Assembly: GCA_023404495.1 (NCBI GenBank)
Contig: JAEYBE010000006.1
Coordinates: 1-10,262, forward strand
Reading direction: 5' to 3'
Length of the DNA: 10,262 bases
From: Actinomycetes bacterium
Lineage (GTDB): Bacteria > Actinomycetota > Thermoleophilia > Solirubrobacterales > JACPNS01
Shown: positions 6,217 to 10,262 of the stretch, piece after piece
Numbering within the stretch: the first letter of the stretch is position 1
Layout: each line of letters starts with the position of its first letter
Position numbers and translations under genes: made by a program
Notes under the pieces: generated by a model
Databases searched by the model: none
What the model was told of the DNA's origin: nothing
Seen by the model: the letters and a program-made list of their open reading frames with translations, nothing else

Positions 6217-7662
6217 CTAGTCGGCAGCGGCAACCGGCGGCGGGGTAGCCATCAGCTCTGGGGCCATGGCGTCTTCAGGCCGGCGCGCTGGAACCAGCGT
6301 TCCCACACCAATCGCAATCAGAAGAGCGACCATGCAGAAGACAAATCCGATCGTGAAACCGCTTTCGAGCGGCAACCCGTTGGGGCTGATGCGGCTGGAA
6401 AGTAGCGAGGCCACGACCTGGCCACCGATGGCTCCACCCAACGAGCGCATGACGGTGTTCATTCCGGTCGCGACACCGGTTTGGTCCTGGCGCACGTTCT
6501 CGACGATCAAGTTGGCCATCGCGGCGAACGCGAGTCCGATTCCGATTCCGAGAAGCGTCGTCGCGATATAGATGTCAATCGGATCCGAGTGGGCGAAAAT
6601 CAGCAGCCCGAAACAGGAGGCGGCAAACGCTGCTCCGGCAATCAGCGGCGGCTTCGATCCAAAGCGATTTTCTATGCGCCCGGCACACGCACCGACAGCG
6701 AGCATCATCACCGTCGACGGCAACAGATACAGCCCGGCCTGCGTGACATTTGCGCCGAATCCGAAGCCGGTCGATTCGGGCAGCTGCACAAGTTGCGGAA
6801 TGAGCAGGAACGACGAGAACATTCCGGCGCCGAGCAAGAATGCGACGGCGTTGGTGGTCCACACGCCCTTGATCTCCATCATCCGCATGTCGACGAGCGG
6901 CGAATCGGACCGCAGCTCGTTGGCGATCCATGCCGCGATCAACAGGCAGCCGGCGATAAACAGGCCGAGCGTCTTCGGCGCCGTCCAGCCCCAGTTCGAG
7001 CCCTCACTGATGGCGATCAGCGCGCCAGCGATTCCGGTAGTCATCAGCGCAGCGCCGAGCCAGTTGATCTTGCCCGGCGTTTTGATCGGCGACTCGGGGA
7101 TGAAGAAATATGCGAGCACCGTCGAGGCACCGATCGCGACGAGCGGGATCCAGAAGAGGTAGTGGTAGTTGAGGTTGTCGACGATCACTCCTGCGAGCAC
7201 CACGCCGAGGCCGCCGCCGATTCCGATCAGCGCCGACATCAGCCCGATGCCCCCGGCGACTCGCTCGCGCGGAAACTCGTCGCGGATAATCCCGAAGGCA
7301 AGCGGAAAGATGCCGCCGCCGACGCCCTGGATCACGCGCGCGAGAATCAGAACTCCGATCGAACTCGCGATCGCGGCGAGGAGTGTGCCCGCGGTGAGCA
7401 GAGCGAGCGTGATCACGAGCACCTTCTCTTTGCCGAACATGTCTCCGAGACGGCCAACGATCGGCGTCGCGACTGAAGCGCTCAACAGATAGGCGGTCAG
7501 CACCCAGGAGACCGTCGCTTCGGTCGTGCCGAGCGCGTGCTGAATTTCAGGAAGCGCCGGCGCGACGAGCGATTGGAGCAGCGCGTAGGCGACGCCGCCT
7601 ACCGCGAGAACGGAGAGCGTGACTTTGAAGTGTTGACGGGAGGGGTCTGCGTGACTCATCAT
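6217..7662 (-). CDS. DHA2-type MFS drug/solvent efflux transporter
   Basis: This 481-residue inner-membrane transporter is predicted to export hydrophobic or amphipathic compounds in exchange for protons. I count about 14 hydrophobic segments, as in the DHA2 (EmrB/QacA-like) family. Motif A, GRLGDMFGKEK, lies at 70-80 after the second segment, and the motif B signature ARVIQG at 108-113. The loop LFWIPLVAIG after the sixth segment is also typical. The open frame extends 41 residues upstream, but the ATG at 7662 is preferred: an AAAAGG ribosome binding site ends 7 nt before it and the first membrane segment follows closely. A second ATG follows directly. The gene diverges from a TetR gene and shares its operator region, so repression by that TetR with relief by the exported compound is likely. 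The proximity to alkB suggests hydrocarbons or related toxic compounds, but the substrate cannot be read from sequence. Confidence 0.88.
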   Translation of the reverse strand: MMSHADPSRQHFKVTLSVLAVGGVAYALLQSLVAPALPEIQHALGTTEATVSWVLTAYLLSASVATPIVGRLGDMFGKEKVLVITLALLTAGTLLAAIASSIGVLILARVIQGVGGGIFPLAFGIIRDEFPRERVAGGIGLMSALIGIGGGLGVVLAGVIVDNLNYHYLFWIPLVAIGASTVLAYFFIPESPIKTPGKINWLGAALMTTGIAGALIAISEGSNWGWTAPKTLGLFIAGCLLIAAWIANELRSDSPLVDMRMMEIKGVWTTNAVAFLLGAGMFSSFLLIPQLVQLPESTGFGFGANVTQAGLYLLPSTVMMLAVGACAGRIENRFGSKPPLIAGAAFAASCFGLLIFAHSDPIDIYIATTLLGIGIGLAFAAMANLIVENVRQDQTGVATGMNTVMRSLGGAIGGQVVASLLSSRISPNGLPLESGFTIGFVFCMVALLIAIGVGTLVPARRPEDAMAPELMATPPPVAAAD

Positions 7663-7669
7663 CGGGGGA

Positions 7670-7675
7670 CCTTTT
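7670..7675 (-). promoter_or_regulatory. ribosome binding site that sets the MFS start
   Basis: On the minus strand AAAAGG ends 7 nt before the ATG at 7662. It favours this start over the upstream extension of the frame, which is rich in residues unlike a transporter N-terminus and would run through the operators. Confidence 0.6.
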
Positions 7676-7703
7676 GAACGCTGGAGAGTTGAACGCTGGA
7701 GAG
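7674..7703. repeat. perfect tandem 15-bp duplication in the MFS leader
   Basis: TTGAACGCTGGAGAG occurs twice head-to-tail, at 7674-7688 and 7689-7703. It lies in the untranslated leader of the transporter gene, and the first copy partly overlaps the ribosome binding site. It may be a recent slippage duplication; a regulatory role in translation is possible. Confidence 0.8.
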
Positions 7704-7714
7704 CGGGAGCTTGC

Positions 7715-7728
7715 GGAACGGGCATTCC
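7715..7728. promoter_or_regulatory. imperfect TetR operator copy
   Basis: GGAACGGGCATTCC matches the palindrome GGAATGGCCATTCC at 7749-7762 in 12 of 14 positions, with centres 34 bp apart. It lies on the MFS side of the divergent region, so it could repress the transporter while the other copy controls the regulator. Confidence 0.5.
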
Positions 7729-7739
7729 GGCGGAGGCGT

Positions 7740-7746
7740 TACTGTA
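7740..7746. promoter_or_regulatory. possible shared -10 element of the divergent promoters
   Basis: TACTGTA contains a TAnnnT-type box on each strand: TACTGT forward and TACAGT in reverse. The forward box would start a leaderless TetR transcript near 7752, and the reverse box an MFS transcript with a leader of about 70 nt. No good -35 is visible for either. Confidence 0.35.
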
Positions 7747-7748
7747 GC

Positions 7749-7762
7749 GGAATGGCCATTCC
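7749..7762. promoter_or_regulatory. perfect palindromic TetR operator over the regulator's start codon
   Basis: GGAATGGCCATTCC is identical to its own reverse complement, and its bases 7752-7754 are the ATG of the TetR gene. A dimeric TetR protein bound here would block its own transcription and translation. The site lies in the divergent promoter region shared with the transporter. Confidence 0.6.
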
Positions 7763-8339
7763 ACCCTCGCCCGGTGCAGAAGCACCGCACGCCGATCTCT
7801 GGACGCAGCTCAATCGAGACCAAAAGCGCGAACGCACGCTCGCCGTCGCGGACGAACTGTTCGCTCGCGAAGGGATTGATGTCGCAATGCCGGTCCTGGC
7901 GAAGGCGATCGGCATCGGCGTCGGAAGCCTCTATCGCCAATTTGCCACCAAAGACGAATTGATCGCCGAGCTGGTCCTGCAGCGCGTGCTCGCGTTCAGC
8001 GACAGCTGGGAAGCGGCTGCTCGGAGGCCCGACGCGTGGCCGGCATTGCGTGGCGCGACGACCGACTCGCTCATGCGTTCCGCCGCCGACTACATCACGG
8101 CAGAAATGTATGCACTCAAGCAAAACAACCTGCGGATCGCGGCGGCGAGCGCGCCAATCCTCGAATCCATAGAGAAACTGCTGCGCCGCGCGCAGGAGCA
8201 GGGCGACGTTCGCGAGGACGCAACGGTCGACGACATTCGGCTGATCTTCCGCGGAGCCAAAGAAGCCGAAACGCTCGAGCCTGGCGGCGCGCTGCGACTC
8301 GCAGAACTGATCCTCGACGGACTCGCGGCCCGCCACTGA
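7752..8339 (+). CDS. TetR/AcrR family regulator, divergent from the MFS transporter
   Basis: This 195-residue repressor has the TetR N-terminal helix-turn-helix at about 28-70: RTLAVADELFAREG, then the VAMPVLAKAIGIGVGSLYRQFATKDEL recognition region. The C-terminal helical ligand domain (75-195) is not assignable to a known ligand class. The ATG at 7752 is preferred although the frame opens 26 residues earlier (TTG at 7674). The longer version would encode an unusual Arg-rich leader across the repeats and operators, and TetR proteins usually have 10-30 residues before the first helix. No Shine-Dalgarno precedes 7752, but a TACTGT box lies 6 bases upstream, which suggests a leaderless mRNA. The gene most likely represses the neighbouring transporter and itself. 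It is followed after 68 bp by another TetR gene. Confidence 0.85.
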   Translation: MAIPPSPGAEAPHADLWTQLNRDQKRERTLAVADELFAREGIDVAMPVLAKAIGIGVGSLYRQFATKDELIAELVLQRVLAFSDSWEAAARRPDAWPALRGATTDSLMRSAADYITAEMYALKQNNLRIAAASAPILESIEKLLRRAQEQGDVREDATVDDIRLIFRGAKEAETLEPGGALRLAELILDGLAARH

Positions 8340-8377
8340 CGCGGACCGAGCCGAACAGCGGTGGCACGGCGAAACTG

Positions 8378-8389
8378 GGAATCCATTCC
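8378..8389. promoter_or_regulatory. possible extra operator half-site pair before the second TetR gene
   Basis: GGAATCCATTCC has the same GGAAT/ATTCC arms as the operator at 7749-7762, but with a 2-bp instead of a 4-bp centre. It lies 19 bp before the ATG at 8408. The different spacing rotates the arms, so binding by the same repressor is uncertain. Confidence 0.3.
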
Positions 8390-8407
8390 GAGCGTTAGGC
8401 TCCACGC

Positions 8408-8995
8408 ATGGGGACTATTTCGCAGCGCGACGAATCCGATCAACAGCGCAGCGAGGTCGAGGATTCATTCATTCTTGCGACTGAGCAGCTCCTTGCCGAG
8501 GGGTCGCCGTTTGCCGACCTGACGGTCGGCCGAATTGCCGAACACGCCGGCCGTACAAGGACCGCGTTCTACTTCTACTTCCGTGACAAGCGCGATCTGC
8601 TGGCCGCGATCATGCGGCGAGTCGCGAATTCGTTGTTTGACGAAGCCGACGTCTGGTGGAGCGGAACAGGCGACTCACAAGATCTCCGTGTGGCGATGAG
8701 CAACGTCGTTCGAATCTACGTCGAGCATGGCCCGGTAATGGGCGCCGTTGTTGAGGCGTCCACCTACGACGGCGAGATTCGGCGACTCTGGCACGAACTG
8801 ATAAATCGATTCATCACTGCGACCCAGGACCGCATCGTCGCTGATGGCGGGACCCCCGAGGCCGCTCACACCAGGGCCTATCTACTTGTCTGGATGATCG
8901 AGCGCGTCTGTTATCTGCACGTGATCGAGCCCGACGACATGTCTGCCGACCAAATCGTCGAGGGTCTCTACGAAGTCTGGACCAACGCGATCTAG
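8408..8995 (+). CDS. EthR-like TetR family regulator upstream of alkB
   Basis: This 195-residue regulator has a TetR DNA-binding domain at about 17-65: SFILATEQLLAEG, then LTVGRIAEHAGRTRTAFYFYFRDKRDLL, a very canonical recognition helix. The C-terminal part has features of the EthR class: the EADVWWSGTGD stretch, then YVEHGPVMGAVVEASTYDGEIRRLWHELI. EthR-type repressors control monooxygenase genes and bind hydrophobic ligands in a long tunnel, which fits a gene lying 204 bp upstream of an alkane hydroxylase on the same strand. It probably binds the palindrome at 9077-9095, and the inducer could be an alkane or an oxidised product; both are inference. The ATG at 8408 gives a normal N-terminal length, with only a weak TTAGG upstream as ribosome binding site. 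Confidence 0.85.
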   Translation: MGTISQRDESDQQRSEVEDSFILATEQLLAEGSPFADLTVGRIAEHAGRTRTAFYFYFRDKRDLLAAIMRRVANSLFDEADVWWSGTGDSQDLRVAMSNVVRIYVEHGPVMGAVVEASTYDGEIRRLWHELINRFITATQDRIVADGGTPEAAHTRAYLLVWMIERVCYLHVIEPDDMSADQIVEGLYEVWTNAI

Positions 8996-9034
8996 CCAGT
9001 TGGGTTGGTCGACTCCCCCGGGGTTGTCGGGATC

Positions 9035-9055
9035 GCGCGTGACTCCCGCACGCGC
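9035..9055. terminator. GC-rich hairpin after the EthR-like gene
   Basis: GCGCGTG (9035-9041) pairs perfectly with CACGCGC (9049-9055) around a 7-nt loop, 40 nt past the stop codon at 8995. No T-tract follows. It could end the regulator transcript or insulate alkB from read-through. Confidence 0.4.
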
Positions 9056-9076
9056 AAAGCTATGGTGCGTGCTAAA

Positions 9077-9095
9077 GTTTGACACAGTGTCAAAC
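9077..9095. promoter_or_regulatory. perfect palindromic operator/promoter element upstream of alkB
   Basis: GTTTGACACAGTGTCAAAC has 9-bp arms with no mismatch and a single central A. It embeds a consensus -35 hexamer TTGACA at 9079-9084 (also present on the other strand), but no good -10 follows at 17 bp. A TAAAGT at 9073-9078 could instead be a -10 with its start site inside the palindrome. It is the most obvious binding site for the adjacent EthR-like regulator and would control alkB. Confidence 0.6.
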
Positions 9096-9184
9096 GAAGC
9101 GTCAAGCTGGCTTTGAGTCGGCGCCGACTGAATGCCGGCAATCCTGAAGGGCCTGCAGTATCCGAATCCGTTCGGAAAATGCGT

Positions 9185-9190
9185 AAGGAG
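9185..9190 (+). promoter_or_regulatory. Shine-Dalgarno of alkB
   Basis: AAGGAG lies 9 nt before the ATG at 9200 and fixes that start. A small hairpin CCGAA/TTCGG (9162-9175) ends 9 nt before it and might influence ribosome access. Confidence 0.75.
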
Positions 9191-9199
9191 CACCAGACA

Positions 9200-10262
9200 A
9201 TGTCCGCCACGACGTATCTGCCTGAGTCGGAGCTGATCGCCAGCCAGGAGAAGGATCCGATCGAGCTCACCCCGGCCACATGGAAGGACCCGAAGCGCTA
9301 CGCGTGGCTCCTGGGCACATTCATGCCGATGGCGCCATTTCTGGCCTGGGGACTTGTCGAGCTGACCGGCTGGTCCGCGTTCTGGTTCCTCGGCCCAGCA
9401 CTGTTTTTTGTCGCGTTTCCAATCCTTGACATCGTCGTCGGCGAAGATTCCACGAATCCACCGGACAGCGTGCTCGCCTGGCTGGAAGAAGATCGCTACT
9501 ACCGATGGATCACCTACGGATTTCTGCCGATCCAGTTTGCGGGACTCGTTTTTGCCTGCTGGATGTGGGCCTATGGCGACCTCTCGCTGGTTGCAAATCT
9601 CGGGCTTGCCTGGACGATCGGCACGATCGGCGGCCTCGGCATCAACACGGCGCATGAACTTGGACACAAGCGTGCCTCGCTTGAGCGCTGGCTCAGCAAG
9701 ATCGCGCTCGCCCAGACCTTCTACGGGCACTTCTTCATCGAGCACAACCGCGGCCACCACGTCAAAGTCGCCACGCCAGATGATCCGGCAAGTTCGCGCT
9801 TCGGCGAGAACTTCTATGAATTCTGGCCGCGCACCGTGGCGGGCAGTCTGCGTTCGGCAATTGAGATTGAAAGCAAGCGGCTCAAGCGCACGGGATCTTC
9901 ATTCTGGACGATCAAAAACGACCTGCTGAACGCCTGGTTGATGTCGATCGCCCTGTTCGGCGCGCTTGTCGCGGTGTTCGGCTGGGTGGTGTTGCCCTAT
10001 CTCATACTCCAAGGCGTTATCGGATTCAGCCTGTTGGAGGTCGTCAACTATCTCGAGCACTACGGCCTCGCACGTCAGAAAAAGGAAGATGGGCGCTTCG
10101 AGCGTTGCATGCCTTCCCACAGCTGGAACAACAACAACATCGCGTCCAACGTGTTCTTGTACCACCTGCAGCGCCACAGCGATCACCATGCCCACCCGAC
10201 CCGTCGTTATCAGGCGCTCCGCAACTTCGACGAGGCACCCAATCTGCCGACTGGCTACGCGG
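9200..10262 (+). CDS. alkB: alkane 1-monooxygenase AlkB; 3' end outside window
   Basis: This is the integral-membrane non-haem di-iron enzyme that hydroxylates the terminal carbon of alkanes, using electrons from rubredoxin and rubredoxin reductase. The 354 codons present (a full AlkB is about 400) contain all the histidine boxes: HELGHK at 152-157, EHNRGHH at 181-187 and LQRHSDHHAHP at 323-333, plus the AlkB-specific NYLEHYGL around 283-290. Several hydrophobic helices precede and separate the boxes, as the family requires. The start is supported by AAGGAG 9 nt upstream. No stop is reached before the right edge. Rubredoxin genes or a fused rubredoxin domain would be expected just beyond it, as in many actinobacterial alkB loci. 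The upstream EthR-like gene and palindrome suggest substrate-responsive control. Chain-length preference cannot be judged from this sequence alone. Confidence 0.95.
   Translation, partial: MSATTYLPESELIASQEKDPIELTPATWKDPKRYAWLLGTFMPMAPFLAWGLVELTGWSAFWFLGPALFFVAFPILDIVVGEDSTNPPDSVLAWLEEDRYYRWITYGFLPIQFAGLVFACWMWAYGDLSLVANLGLAWTIGTIGGLGINTAHELGHKRASLERWLSKIALAQTFYGHFFIEHNRGHHVKVATPDDPASSRFGENFYEFWPRTVAGSLRSAIEIESKRLKRTGSSFWTIKNDLLNAWLMSIALFGALVAVFGWVVLPYLILQGVIGFSLLEVVNYLEHYGLARQKKEDGRFERCMPSHSWNNNNIASNVFLYHLQRHSDHHAHPTRRYQALRNFDEAPNLPTGYA

Noticed and set aside
6481..7476. A 331-residue plus-strand frame opposite the MFS gene
   Set aside because: Its extreme Arg/Asp/Glu/His composition mirrors the transporter's codon pattern; there is no domain or ribosome binding site.
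7674..7751. A longer TetR protein starting at the TTG at 7674
   Set aside because: The extra 26 residues come from the tandem repeat and operators, are unlike a TetR N-terminus, and have no ribosome binding site.
9132..9236. A small leader peptide (ATG at 9132) overlapping the alkB start
   Set aside because: There is no ribosome binding site, the composition is odd, and it ends arbitrarily inside alkB; it looks like a chance frame.
8882..9760. A 292-residue minus-strand frame over the alkB promoter and 5' half
   Set aside because: It runs across the palindromic operator and opposite the conserved AlkB sequence, and has no family resemblance.

Overview
The window is chromosomal DNA from a high-GC bacterium, most likely an Actinomycetota member (possibly Thermoleophilia). 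The grounds are the GC-rich right half, an EthR-like TetR regulator beside an AlkB alkane hydroxylase, AbiEi-Fic architecture, two genes that look leaderless, and a tRNA-Thr fragment of actinobacterial style. The lineage below phylum is a guess.

Left part (1 to about 4450): an accessory, probably horizontally acquired segment. It holds the 3' part of a large ABC-type SMC/PrrC/RloC-like ATPase with a zinc-hook CPLC motif and a C-terminal R-x3-E ... H set, so it is a candidate anticodon nuclease or related defence ATPase. The gene is open to the left edge and continues beyond it. Convergent to it lies a DUF5677-type protein. The segment ends at 4407-4448 in a 42-nt copy of the 3' half of a tRNA-Thr(GGU), from anticodon loop to discriminator base, with no 5' half. 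This is the usual scar left at the distal end of an island inserted in a tRNA gene, and its orientation puts the island to the left. Sampled lines are visibly less GC-rich on this side.

Junction (4450-4706): next to the scar is a REP/MITE-like element of about 96 bp with GGGTCTGACCCC-type ends and an internal hairpin. It is followed by three copies of a 10-bp motif at exact 31-bp steps, running into the promoter of the next gene.

Fic gene (4707-6182): a single protein with an AbiEi-like winged-helix N-terminus and a complete Fic AMP-transferase domain with its own inhibitory motif. It looks like a self-contained, self-regulating toxin-antitoxin-type unit.

Right part (6217-10262): a DHA2-type drug/solvent efflux transporter diverges from a TetR regulator, with a perfect 14-bp palindrome over the regulator's start codon and a second imperfect copy 34 bp away. 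A second, EthR-like TetR gene follows in tandem. Then comes alkB (alkane 1-monooxygenase), running off the right edge and preceded by a perfect 9+1+9 palindrome that contains TTGACA. Together this reads as a regulated module for alkane oxidation and for coping with hydrophobic compounds.
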